NCBI RefSeq assembly: GCF_030268685.1
Contig: NZ_BSRQ01000007.1
Location: 310,001 to 374,000 of the forward strand
DNA length: 64,000 bases
Reading direction: 5' to 3'
Origin: Microtetraspora sp. NBRC 13810
Lineage (GTDB): Bacteria > Actinomycetota > Actinomycetes > Streptosporangiales > Streptosporangiaceae
Positions 54,970 through 63,692 of this stretch are shown one piece after another. A program made the position numbers and the translations under genes. The number at the start of each line of letters is the position of its first letter. Position 1 is the first letter of the stretch. The notes under the pieces are model-generated. The model had not been told where the DNA came from and ran no database searches. It saw only the letters and a program-made list of their open reading frames with translations.

Positions 54970-56097
54970 TTACGGTCGGTCATCGCCGGGCGTCGCGGCG
55001 ACCGGATAGGCGGCGAGCGCGGCCGTCACGGCCTCCTCCTCGCCGGGCAGTTCGCTCCCGCGCCGGGTGGCCGCTCGTTCCAGGTTCCCGGCCAGTTCCG
55101 GGTCGCCGAGGACGCGGCCGATCGCCGCCCGCATCCCGGCCGCGTCGCCGTACGGCACCAGCAGCCCGGCGTCGCCGACCATGGCGGGGACGCCGCCGAC
55201 CGCCGTCGCGATCACCGGGCGGCCGGCCCGCAGCGCCTCCTGCACGTTGAGCGGCTGCCCCTCCCACCTGCTCGGCGCGACCAGGAGCCGGGCCGCGGCG
55301 AGCAGGTCGGGCACGTCTCCCCGGTCGCCGAGCAGCCGCACGGGCAGTCCCTCGGCGTCGATCCTGTCCTGCAGCCGGGCGCGCAGCGGGCCGTCCCCCG
55401 CCACGGCGAACAGCGGCGCGTCCGGACCGGCGAGGCCCGCGGCCACGTCGAGCAGCATCTCCAGGCCCTTCTGCTGGGCCAGCCTGGCGATCGTCAGCAG
55501 CACCGGCCGTCCCGGCTCCGCCCCGAGTTCGGCGCGTACCTCGGCCACCGGGCGGGCGGGCGGGCGGAGCGGCGGGGCGGGCACCACGGCCGGTTCCACG
55601 TGCCGGGCGCGCAGGGCGGTCATCCGCTCCCCCAGGTCGGGCGAGACGACCAGGATCCGGGCGGCCCGCGCGGCGACGATCCTTTCGAGCACGCCGTACA
55701 CCGCGCCGGTCGCGCCGCCCGCGGTGAGCGCGTTGTGCAGGGTGACCACGAGGGGAGTCGCCGTGCCGGTCAGCGCCAGCCCGGCGAGCGCCCCGGCGCG
55801 CAGGCCGTGCGCGTGCACGGCGTGCGGCCCCTGGCCGCCGCGGGCGAGCCGCCGCAGTGTCGCCGCCGCCCGCAGGTCGCTGGCCGGGCGGGGACGCTCG
55901 GCGATGGCCACGGGCGCGAAGACGGCTCCGGCGGCGGAGAAGCGGAACGTCTCCTCCGTGCTCGGCGGACCGGCGACGACGACCCGGTGGCCACGCTGCG
56001 CGAAGCCCTCCGCGAGCATGCGCACATGCCGCCCGACGCCTCCGGCGCTGGTGCCCAGCACGAGCAGGATCCGCTTCACGTCCCGGCGTTCACCCAT
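54970..56097 (-). CDS. Glycosyltransferase family 4 protein
   Basis: A 375-residue GT-B glycosyltransferase. LLVLGTSAGGVGRHVRMLAEGFA is the N-terminal acceptor-domain motif; LLTIARLAQQKGLEMLLD and SRWEGQPLNVQEALRAGRPVIATAVGG (E-x7-E) form the donor site. It probably adds a sugar to a lipid-linked or envelope glycan. ATG 56097 follows GAGGAGCGG and overlaps the MurJ-like gene by eight bases, tying it to the lipid carrier genes upstream (steA to murJ-like). Donor and acceptor unknown. Confidence 0.87.
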   Translation of the reverse strand: MGERRDVKRILLVLGTSAGGVGRHVRMLAEGFAQRGHRVVVAGPPSTEETFRFSAAGAVFAPVAIAERPRPASDLRAAATLRRLARGGQGPHAVHAHGLRAGALAGLALTGTATPLVVTLHNALTAGGATGAVYGVLERIVAARAARILVVSPDLGERMTALRARHVEPAVVPAPPLRPPARPVAEVRAELGAEPGRPVLLTIARLAQQKGLEMLLDVAAGLAGPDAPLFAVAGDGPLRARLQDRIDAEGLPVRLLGDRGDVPDLLAAARLLVAPSRWEGQPLNVQEALRAGRPVIATAVGGVPAMVGDAGLLVPYGDAAGMRAAIGRVLGDPELAGNLERAATRRGSELPGEEEAVTAALAAYPVAATPGDDRP

Positions 56098-57772
56098 CGA
56101 TCCGCTCCTCGTCCCTGCCGGCCGTCCGGCGGTTCCTTCCCGGCGCGAAGCGCGCCAGCATGGCTTCGGCATCCGGCCGGTCCACCAGGGCGGCGGCGAT
56201 TCCGCCCACTGCGAGCGCGAGTACGGCGGCGGGCACGGCGGCGAGCAGGTTGGGCCACACGCCGCGCACGTCCAGCCAGGCGACCGCGCCCGCCCCGGCG
56301 AGCCAGCCGGCGACGCCGCCCAGCACGGCGGCGGCGGTCGCCCTGCCGATGCCGCCCAGCGCGGCGGCGCCCCGCGCCCTGACCACCGACACCGCGAGCA
56401 TCGTCCCGCCGACGGTCATCCCGGCCGCGCTGCCCAGCGCCAGCCCGGCGATCTGCCAGCCAGCGGGCAGCGTGAACACGAGCACGGTCTGGACGGCCAT
56501 CACGGCGCCCCAGGCCGCCACCGTGCCGGTCGCCGCGGCCCGGCCGCGCCCGGCCGCGTAGAGCACGCGGCTCAGGTGGGCCACCAGCCCGTAACCCACC
56601 AGCCCGGGGGCGAACAGCGCGATCGCCCGGGCGAGCGTGGCGGGGTCGATCGAGCTGGCCGTGCCCTCGATGAACACCGCGGCCACCGGCGGCGCGGTCG
56701 CCGCGAGCAACCCGGCGGCGAGACCGGAGACGAGCACCACGGCCCGGCTCGTCCGGGCGCTGGCGTTCGCGAAGGCGGCGGTGTCGCCGTCCTCGGCCCG
56801 GGCCGACAGCACCGGGAAGACGCTGGTGGCGATGGGTACGGCGAGCACCGCGTAGGGGACCTGGTAGATCGCCCAGGCGAAGTTGTAGGCGGCGAGCGCG
56901 CCGCCGCCCACCCGGTGGTTGGCCAGCACGACGACCAGCGCCGTCGCCGCCTGCTGGGCGAGCAGCGCGGCGAGCCCGGCCGCCGCCAGCCTACGCACCT
57001 GCCCGGCGACGCCGTCCGGGAAGCGGAACGCGGGCCGCAGCCGCAGCCCGAGGCGGCCGGCCGGCCCGAGGACGGTCACCACGAGGGCCACCACGCCGAG
57101 CGTCGTCCCCAGCGAAAGGGCCAGCTCGGCGGGCGCGGGCAGGCCGCTCACCCCGGTGTGGCCGCCGCTGAGCGGGACGAAGGCCAGATAGGCGACGATG
57201 ACGACGAGGCTGGACACGAGCGGGGCGAGCGCGGGAGAGGCGAACCGCCGGTGCGCCTGGAGCACCCCGTAGAGCACCACGGCCAGCCCGTACAGCGGGA
57301 TCTGCGGCGCGAAGACGACGAGCATCCTGGTCGCGACCGCGGTCACCGCCCCCGTGTCGCAGCCGTCGATGTCGCCGCCGGCGAACAACCCGATCACCGG
57401 CCCGGCGAGCAGCGCGGTCAGCACCGCGAGCGGGACCAGGATCACCACCACCCAGGTGAGCAGCGCGGAGGTGATCAGCCCGACCTGTTCCCTGGCCCGG
57501 ACCGCCTCCTCCCCGCCGTCCGGAGCCGTGGAACGGGCGGCGGCGCCGGCGAGCACCGGCACCACCATCCCGGCCAGCGCGCCGCCCACGACGACCTCGA
57601 AGACCAGGTTGGGGATCGTGTTGGCGGTGAAGTAGGCGGTGGACAGGCAGTTGGTGCCGACCGTACGGGCCAGTGCGAGCTGCTTGCCGAAGCCGGTCAC
57701 CCGGGCGGCGATCGTGATCACCGCGATGAGCGCCGCCGCCCCCGCGATCCCCGGGCCGAGGCGCCTGATCAC
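56090..57772 (-). CDS. MurJ/MviN-family lipid flippase-like protein
   Basis: A 560-residue polytopic protein with about 13-14 transmembrane helices. ARVTGFGKQLALARTVGTNCLSTAYFTANTIPNL at the N-terminus and NFAWAIYQVPYAVLAVPIATSVFPVLSARAEDGD in the middle are typical of MurJ-like members of the MOP exporter superfamily. It may move lipid II or another lipid-linked sugar across the membrane. It sits between an MraY-like transferase and a glycosyltransferase, and is probably a paralogue rather than the main MurJ, which actinomycetes usually encode near the origin. Confidence 0.88.
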   Translation of the reverse strand: MIRRLGPGIAGAAALIAVITIAARVTGFGKQLALARTVGTNCLSTAYFTANTIPNLVFEVVVGGALAGMVVPVLAGAAARSTAPDGGEEAVRAREQVGLITSALLTWVVVILVPLAVLTALLAGPVIGLFAGGDIDGCDTGAVTAVATRMLVVFAPQIPLYGLAVVLYGVLQAHRRFASPALAPLVSSLVVIVAYLAFVPLSGGHTGVSGLPAPAELALSLGTTLGVVALVVTVLGPAGRLGLRLRPAFRFPDGVAGQVRRLAAAGLAALLAQQAATALVVVLANHRVGGGALAAYNFAWAIYQVPYAVLAVPIATSVFPVLSARAEDGDTAAFANASARTSRAVVLVSGLAAGLLAATAPPVAAVFIEGTASSIDPATLARAIALFAPGLVGYGLVAHLSRVLYAAGRGRAAATGTVAAWGAVMAVQTVLVFTLPAGWQIAGLALGSAAGMTVGGTMLAVSVVRARGAAALGGIGRATAAAVLGGVAGWLAGAGAVAWLDVRGVWPNLLAAVPAAVLALAVGGIAAALVDRPDAEAMLARFAPGRNRRTAGRDEERIDG

Positions 57773-57784
57773 GTGTCCGCTCGC

Positions 57785-58675
57785 TCAGGCCCCGGCCGGT
57801 ACGGCGGGCGGCGGCGCCGGGCGGCGGCCCAGCATGTCGATCTGGTTGAGCACCCGGTTGCCCGCGATGACCTTGGTGAAGCTGATCTTCTCGGAGGCGG
57901 CGGTGAGCGCGGCGACCGTGCCGAGGACGGTCAGCCGCCCGCGGCGGCCGAGCGAGGTCGCCGCGGCCAGGCCGAGCAGGGCGCCGAGCGCGTTGGCCCC
58001 CGCGTCGCCGAGCATCGCGCGCTCTCGGAGGTCTTCGGGCAGCAGCGCGGCGGCGGCGCCGAGCGGGAGGGCGGCCAGCGCCGCGGCGGGGACGGCGGCC
58101 GGGCCGCGGGCGGCCAGCGTGGCGGCGAGCAGCGGCCCGCCGGTGAGCAGGCCCACCTTGATCGCCCGCCCGGGGCGCAGGTCGAAGAGGTTGGCGAGGT
58201 TGGCGGCGCCCGCGACGAGCGCGCCGTTGACCACGGTGTCGACCGGGCCGCGCGAGACCAGGGCGGCCGCGGCGAGACCGCTGGCGCCGATGCCGAGGAT
58301 CTTCACCGCCCCGCTGGTGACCTCACCCCTGGCCAGGGCGGTCAGGTGCCCCTTGAAGCCCTTGGAGGAGGTCGCGCCGTACAGGTCGTCGTACCCGCCG
58401 AGGACGCCGCCGCCGGCGCAGGCGATCAAAGCCGCGGCCCTGGTGGCGGGCGGCAGGCCCGGAGCGAGCGCCGCCGCGGCGCCGGCGCCGGCGACGAACG
58501 CCGGGCCTTCCAGCAGCGTGATCGGCTCGCCGCGGTGGTTGGTGCGGGTCCAGGTCTTCTCGTCGCCGAGTGGCGGCCTGCGGCGGAAGGCGGTGTAGGC
58601 GGCGCGTGCCGCCACCGCGCCGAGCGCGGCTCCGATCGCCGCGGCCGCCATGGGGCCGAGTGGGGCACGGGCCAT
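57785..58675 (-). CDS. MraY/WecA-like phospho-sugar transferase homologue
   Basis: A 296-residue membrane protein with about eight to ten hydrophobic segments. Features of the polyprenyl-phosphate N-acetylhexosamine-1-phosphate transferase family are present: an Asp-Asp pair in LGGYDDLYGATSSKGFKGHL and MLGDAGANALGALLG. The usual NxxDGLDG catalytic loop is replaced by NLANLFDLRPGRAIK, so activity may be altered. Alternative: a non-catalytic partner. It lies three bases after the SteB-like gene and 12 bases before the MurJ-like gene, all on the minus strand. Confidence 0.8.
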   Translation of the reverse strand: MARAPLGPMAAAAIGAALGAVAARAAYTAFRRRPPLGDEKTWTRTNHRGEPITLLEGPAFVAGAGAAAALAPGLPPATRAAALIACAGGGVLGGYDDLYGATSSKGFKGHLTALARGEVTSGAVKILGIGASGLAAAALVSRGPVDTVVNGALVAGAANLANLFDLRPGRAIKVGLLTGGPLLAATLAARGPAAVPAAALAALPLGAAAALLPEDLRERAMLGDAGANALGALLGLAAATSLGRRGRLTVLGTVAALTAASEKISFTKVIAGNRVLNQIDMLGRRPAPPPAVPAGA

Positions 58676-58678
58676 GGT

Positions 58679-59647
58679 TCAGCCTCCGGATGATCTGGGG
58701 GTGGGAGAGGCGGCGGGCGAGGGCTCGAAGGCCGAGGCTCCGGCGCCGAGGCCGTAGTGGCCCGCGTCACCCGCCAACTGCTCCCGCAAAGCGTAGACCA
58801 ACACGATCCGGCCCACCGGCATATCGGCGGTGTCCACGCTCGACACGCCGCCGGACGGCTCGCCGGAGTCGCGGAGGGCGGCGATGAGCCCGCCGGCGCC
58901 CGAGGCGCTGAGCGGCCCGGCGACGATGGTGCCGCCGTCCGCCGCGTCCAGCCCGGCGGCGAGGGAGACGAGCGCGGCGTTCTGCGACTCGGCGTTCTCT
59001 CCCTCGTAGGGGTCGGCGGGGGCCATCACGACCGCCAGCGTGGCGCGCTGCGCCGGATCGCCGCTGGTGGTGATCATGCCGCCCTTCTCGAACGCGTCGA
59101 GCACGCCCGAGGCCGCGGGGTTCTCCCTGCCGCCCTCCGCGCTGTCGGCGGTGACCACCGCGGCGGCGAGCACGGCGGCGGCCCGGTCGTAGGGGGTGAG
59201 CCCTTCGGAGAAGGACATCTCCGCCGGTTTGGCGGCCAGCGCGAGCTGGTCGAGCACCCCGCTCTGCTTGGGGTCGAAGAATCGGTCGGTGACCGCGACC
59301 CGCCCGGTCACCGCCGCCCCCGCCTGGCCGAGCGACTCCTGCACGGCGTCGCGCAGGCCCGCGGTGACGCCGGGCGCCTCCACGATGAGGACGCGCTCCC
59401 CGGCGAGCTCCCCCTGCACGAGCTGCGGGGTCACCCCGCCGATGAACCCGTCGTTGCCCGTCTCCCTGCCCTGCAGGGTCTGCACCTGCCGCAGGAGCTC
59501 CTCGTTGTGCTGACTGACGCGCCCGACCGTCTGGTTGGCCAGCTCGATCGCGGGCCCCTGCAAGAAGGTGGCGCCCAGCACGATGCCGACCGACAGCGCG
59601 AGGAAGATCGCGACGATGGAGACGAGGTGATAGCGGAAATCGATCAC
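58679..59647 (-). CDS. steB: SteB/MctB-like envelope protein
   Basis: A 322-residue protein with one N-terminal membrane anchor (VSIVAIFLALSVGIVLGATFLQG) and a large extracytoplasmic domain, preceded by a short coiled coil (about 40-60). It matches Rv1698, described first as the copper transporter MctB, and SteB of Corynebacterium, a partner of SteA in RipC-FtsEX-linked daughter-cell separation. ATGA overlap with steA supports joint synthesis. The C-terminal about 20 residues are a Pro/Ser tail. The copper function is less certain outside mycobacteria. Confidence 0.85.
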   Translation of the reverse strand: MIDFRYHLVSIVAIFLALSVGIVLGATFLQGPAIELANQTVGRVSQHNEELLRQVQTLQGRETGNDGFIGGVTPQLVQGELAGERVLIVEAPGVTAGLRDAVQESLGQAGAAVTGRVAVTDRFFDPKQSGVLDQLALAAKPAEMSFSEGLTPYDRAAAVLAAAVVTADSAEGGRENPAASGVLDAFEKGGMITTSGDPAQRATLAVVMAPADPYEGENAESQNAALVSLAAGLDAADGGTIVAGPLSASGAGGLIAALRDSGEPSGGVSSVDTADMPVGRIVLVYALREQLAGDAGHYGLGAGASAFEPSPAASPTPRSSGG

Positions 59648-60840
59648 GAGAAGAGTCCGACCAGCCAGAAGATGAAACCGTTCCAGAAATCATGGAGCCC
59701 GGTCAGCCAGATCTGGCCCACCGGCGACACCCCGAGTGCCACGGCTATCGTGATCAGGGTGGTGAGCACGAGCAGGAGGAGCGACGACGTGGAGATCCGG
59801 CTGCGGTAGAGCCGGCTCACACCCTTGGCGTCGACGAGCTTGCTGCCGACCCGCAACCGGGTGAGGAAGGTGCTCGCCATGCCCGAGCGCCCCTTGTCGA
59901 GGAATTCGACCAGGGTCGCGTGGGTGCCCACGGCCACGATGAGATCGGCTCCCTTGTCATCGGCGAGGAGCATCGCGATGTCCTCGCTGGTGCCGAGCGC
60001 GGGGAAGAGCACGGCGTCCCGGCCGAGCTTGTGCACCCGGTCCAGGCCGGGGGCGCGGCCGTCGCGGTAGGCGTGCACCACGAGCTCCGCGCCGGTGGTG
60101 AGCGCCTTGGTGGAGACCGAGTCGAAGTCTCCGACGATCATGTCGGGCAGGTAACCGGCCTCCATCAGCGCGTCGGCGCCGCCGTCGACGGCGATGAGCA
60201 CCGGGCGGTACTCCCTGATGTAGGGACGCAGCGTGGCGAGGTCTTCCTTGTAGTGGTAGCCGCGCACCACGATGAGGACGTGACGGCCCTCCATCGGCGT
60301 GCGGATCTCCGGGACGCCGATGCCGTCGATGAGCAGGTCGCGCTCGCGGCGGACGTATTCCATCGTGTTGGCGGCGAACGCCTCGATCTGCACCGAGAGC
60401 CCGGCGCGGGCCTCGGTCATCGCGGCGTTGACCGTCTCCTCCGTGGCGACGTCGCCCTTGCCGACCGTCTCGCCGTCGAGGTAGACGACCCCCTCGTGCA
60501 CCCGGACCAGATCGCCGTCCTTGACCCGCTCGAACAGCTCGGGCGTGGCGTTGTCGACGAACGGCACCCCGGCCTCGACGATGATCTGCGGGCCCAGGTT
60601 GGGATAGCGGCCGCTGATGCCCGCCGCGACGTTGACGACGGCGGCGGCGCCGCACGCGACAAGCGCCTCCGCGCTGACCCGGTCGACGTCCACGTGGTCG
60701 ATGATCGCGATCTCTCCGGCCCTGAGGCGCTTGGTCAGCCTCTTGGTCCGCCGATCGATTCTCGCCACTGCCGTCACCCCGGGAAGGTCGTCGACCTTCC
60801 AGCGGCGGAGGCCCGGAACCTTCATGGTCGGAACCTTCAT
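59644..60840 (-). CDS. steA: SteA-like protein (thiamine pyrophosphokinase-fold, membrane-anchored)
   Basis: A 398-residue cytoplasmic protein with one C-terminal membrane helix (ISTSSLLLLVLTTLITIAVALG). The middle shows VAVDGGADALMEAGYLPDMIVGDFDSVS, the thiamine-pyrophosphokinase-like catalytic fold, with no evidence for thiamine activity. It matches SteA (Rv1697), needed with SteB for cell separation in Corynebacterium. ATG 60840 fits the AGGATGG ribosome site; ATG 60849 and 60825 are possible because a MKVP repeat starts twice (ATGAAGGTTCCG). recN is 105 bases upstream. Confidence 0.87.
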   Translation of the reverse strand: MKVPTMKVPGLRRWKVDDLPGVTAVARIDRRTKRLTKRLRAGEIAIIDHVDVDRVSAEALVACGAAAVVNVAAGISGRYPNLGPQIIVEAGVPFVDNATPELFERVKDGDLVRVHEGVVYLDGETVGKGDVATEETVNAAMTEARAGLSVQIEAFAANTMEYVRRERDLLIDGIGVPEIRTPMEGRHVLIVVRGYHYKEDLATLRPYIREYRPVLIAVDGGADALMEAGYLPDMIVGDFDSVSTKALTTGAELVVHAYRDGRAPGLDRVHKLGRDAVLFPALGTSEDIAMLLADDKGADLIVAVGTHATLVEFLDKGRSGMASTFLTRLRVGSKLVDAKGVSRLYRSRISTSSLLLLVLTTLITIAVALGVSPVGQIWLTGLHDFWNGFIFWLVGLFS

Positions 60841-60945
60841 CAAGACCATCCTGCCAGAGTGAGCGACCTCGTAGGTCCCGCATGCCGCGGCGTGTCGGTT
60901 TCGGCGCGCCACACCCGCCACGGGGAACCCGGTCGCATCATCCGG

Positions 60946-62658
60946 TCAGACCTTGCTCTCCGCCGCGATCGAGAGCAGCTCCTCGGCGTGCGCCCGGCCG
61001 AGCTCGGAGTTTTCCATGCCGGCGAGCATGCGCGACAGCTCGCGCACCCGGCCCTCGTGGTCCAGGGTCACCACGCCGCTGCGCACGATGCTGCCGTCGC
61101 TCGCCTTCTCGACCACGAGGTGCTGGTCGGCGAAGGCGGCCACCTGCGGCAGGTGGGTGACGACTATCACCTGGGCGCTGCGCGCGAGCATGGCGAGCCT
61201 GCGGCCGATCTCGACCGCGGCCTTGCCGCCCACCCCCGCGTCCACCTCGTCGAAGACGAAGGTCGGCACCGGGTCGGCGCCCGCGAAGACCACCTCGATG
61301 GCGAGCATGACCCGGCTCAGCTCGCCGCCCGACGCGCCCTTGTTGAGCGGCAGCGGCGGCGCGGCGGGGTGGGCGGCCATGAGCAGCTCCACCTCGTCGA
61401 TGCCGTGCGGGCCGAACTCCTTGCCCGGGGAGAGCCGCACCACGACCCGCGCGTGCGGCATCGCGAGCGCGGTCAGCTCCCGGGTGACCGCCTCGCCGAA
61501 CCGCTCGGCGGCGGCGGTGCGGATGCCGGTCAGGTCGGCGGCCAGCTCGGTGACCCGGACGGTGAGCTGCTCGTGCTCGCGGGTGAGCTCGGCCACCCGG
61601 TCGTCGTCGCCGTCGAGCTCGGCGATCCGCAGCGCGGCCTGCTCGGCCCAGGCCAGCACCGCCGTGGCGTCCTCGCCGTACTTCCTGGTGAGCGCGCCCA
61701 GCTGGGACCTGCGCTCCTGGACGACCGCCAGCCGGGCGGGGTCGGCGTCGACCGACTCGGCGTAGGCGGCCAGCTCGGTCGCCACGTCGGACAGCAGGTA
61801 ACCGGCCTCGGCGAGCCGGTCGGCCAGGCCGCCCAGCGCCGGGTCGAAGTCGCGCACCGCCTCGATCGCGGCGCGCGCCTCGCCGACCAGGGAGATCGCG
61901 TCCTGCCCGGACTGGCCGCTGCTCATCGGGTCGGCCAGCAGGGCGCCGTGCGCTCCGCCCGCCGCGCCGCGCAGCGCGTCGGCGTGGGAGAGGCGGTCCT
62001 CCTCCTCACGCAGCCAGACGTCCTCCCCGGCCTTGGGGTCGACCTTCTCGATCTCCTCCAGGCCGAACCGGAGCACGTCGGCCTCCTGGGCGCGCTCCCT
62101 GGCCCGCGCGGTGATGTCGGCGAGCTGCTCGGCCACCTGCTTGTGCCGCTTGTAGGCGTGCTCGTAGTCGCGCAGCGGCTTGACCAGCTCCTCACCCGCG
62201 TAACGGTCGAGGGCGGCGCGCTGCCTGCCGGGCTGGAGCAGCCGCTGCTGGTCCATCTGGCCGTGCACGGCCACCAGGTCGTCGGCGAGATAGGTGAGCG
62301 TGCCGACCGGCACGGCACGGCCGCCGAGCCAGGCGCGGCTGCGCCCCTCGGTGGAGACGGTGCGGGAGATGATGAGTTCGCCGCCGTCGACCTCGCCGCC
62401 CACGTCCTCGACCTGCTGGGCCACCCGGCCCTCGCGCTCGACGACCAGCGTGCCCTCGACCGTCGCCTTGTCGGTGCCCGGTCGCACGCGCGCCGGATCG
62501 GCCCGGCCGCCGAACAGCAGGCCGAGCCCGGTCACCACCATCGTCTTGCCCGCGCCGGTCTCGCCCGTGACCACGTTGAACCCCGGCGAAAGCTCCAGGA
62601 CCGCCTCGTCGATGACGCCGAGCCCCTGGATTCGGACCTCCTCGACCCTGGGTCGCAC
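60946..62658 (-). CDS. recN: DNA repair protein RecN
   Basis: A 570-residue SMC-like ATPase active in double-strand break repair. Walker A is VTGETGAGKTMVV (near residue 33); a long coiled-coil region (about 160-350) separates it from the C-terminal ASGGELSRVMLAIEVVFAG signature, VFDEVDAGVGGKAAVE Walker B and VTHLPQVAAFAD. GTG 62658 follows GGGAGGGACC; ATG 62676 is an alternative. No LexA box was seen upstream; the gene follows nadK by 128 bases and may be read from its transcript. Confidence 0.95.
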   Translation of the reverse strand: MRPRVEEVRIQGLGVIDEAVLELSPGFNVVTGETGAGKTMVVTGLGLLFGGRADPARVRPGTDKATVEGTLVVEREGRVAQQVEDVGGEVDGGELIISRTVSTEGRSRAWLGGRAVPVGTLTYLADDLVAVHGQMDQQRLLQPGRQRAALDRYAGEELVKPLRDYEHAYKRHKQVAEQLADITARARERAQEADVLRFGLEEIEKVDPKAGEDVWLREEEDRLSHADALRGAAGGAHGALLADPMSSGQSGQDAISLVGEARAAIEAVRDFDPALGGLADRLAEAGYLLSDVATELAAYAESVDADPARLAVVQERRSQLGALTRKYGEDATAVLAWAEQAALRIAELDGDDDRVAELTREHEQLTVRVTELAADLTGIRTAAAERFGEAVTRELTALAMPHARVVVRLSPGKEFGPHGIDEVELLMAAHPAAPPLPLNKGASGGELSRVMLAIEVVFAGADPVPTFVFDEVDAGVGGKAAVEIGRRLAMLARSAQVIVVTHLPQVAAFADQHLVVEKASDGSIVRSGVVTLDHEGRVRELSRMLAGMENSELGRAHAEELLSIAAESKV

Positions 62659-62786
62659 TGGTCCCTCCCGTCCCATCCAAGCGACCGAACACCTGTACGG
62701 TGCGCGCGTCACGATCCTACGCGCTCCGGGCCACGGCGGCCCTGAGCCTGTGGGTAACATCGGCAGGCGGCGGGGTGTCCCGCCGC

Positions 62787-63692
62787 CTAAGGGCGCACCC
62801 TTCCCCGCCAGCCCTGGACCGGCAGATCGAACTTCGCCACCAGGCGATCGGTGAACGGAGCCCCGGTGTCCTCCAGGCCGTGCAGCCGCGCCAGCCGTAC
62901 CGGGACGCTTCCCCTGCGCACCTCGACCCGCACCCCGGAGGGCAGGTCGAAGCGGCGGCGGCCGTCGCACCACAGGACGCCGCCCGGCGTGTCGGGCAGG
63001 ATCTCCACCGCCAGCGTCGCCCGCGGGGAGACCACCATGGGCCGGGCGAAAAGGGCGTGCGCGCTGATCGGCACCAGCAGCAGCGCCTCCACCTCGGGCC
63101 AGACCACCGGCCCGCCCGCGGAGAACGCGTAGGCGGTGGAGCCGGTCGGCGTGGCGCAGATGACGCCGTCGCACCCCCAGCGGGAGAGCGGGCGGCCGTC
63201 GATCTCGGCGACGACCTCCAGCATGCGGTCGCGCTTCTCGACGGCGACCTCGTTCAGCGCCCACGTCTCCGCGAGCACCTCGCCGTTGAGCCGCGCGGTC
63301 ACCTCGACCGTGAGCCGCTCCTCCACGTCGTACCTGCGGTGCACGACGCCTTCGACGGCACTGGCCAGGTCGTCCACCTCCGCCTCCGCCAGGAAGCCGA
63401 CGTGGCCCAGGTTGACGCCGAGCAGCGGAGTGCCGCTCGGCCTGGCCAGCTCGGCGGCGCGCAGCAGAGTGCCGTCGCCGCCGAGCACCATGATCATCTC
63501 TGTGTCCTTGACCGCGGCGGTCCCGGCCGGGACGGCCTCCGCGCCGGGGCAGGCGATCTCCTCCGCCTCGGAGTCGAGCACCCGCACCTGCAGCCCGGCG
63601 GACAGCAGGCGGTGGATGACCAGCCGCGCGCTCTCGACCGCGGCCTCCCGCCCGGTGTGGACGGTGATCAGAACGGTCCGGTCCGTGCTCAC
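62787..63692 (-). CDS. nadK: NAD kinase
   Basis: A 301-residue ATP/polyphosphate-dependent NAD kinase making NADP. The core motif VLGGDGTLLRAAELARPSG is near residue 75, and CDGVICATPTGSTAYAFSAGGP contributes the nucleotide site. NADP supply fits the oxidative pentose phosphate enzymes elsewhere in the window. GTG 63692 overlaps the tlyA stop as GTGA. Order tlyA-nadK-recN-steA-steB is the usual actinobacterial one. Confidence 0.95.
   Translation of the reverse strand: MSTDRTVLITVHTGREAAVESARLVIHRLLSAGLQVRVLDSEAEEIACPGAEAVPAGTAAVKDTEMIMVLGGDGTLLRAAELARPSGTPLLGVNLGHVGFLAEAEVDDLASAVEGVVHRRYDVEERLTVEVTARLNGEVLAETWALNEVAVEKRDRMLEVVAEIDGRPLSRWGCDGVICATPTGSTAYAFSAGGPVVWPEVEALLLVPISAHALFARPMVVSPRATLAVEILPDTPGGVLWCDGRRRFDLPSGVRVEVRRGSVPVRLARLHGLEDTGAPFTDRLVAKFDLPVQGWRGRVRP

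Noticed and set aside
55067-58693. A 1,208-codon plus-strand open frame opposite the GT4, MurJ-like and MraY-like genes
   Set aside because: Low-complexity Arg/Ser/Ala/Gly composition with no motif; an antisense shadow of three recognised genes.
59692-62745. A 1,017-codon plus-strand open frame opposite steA and recN
   Set aside because: An antisense shadow; composition dominated by His, Arg, Gly and Asp, with no recognisable fold.
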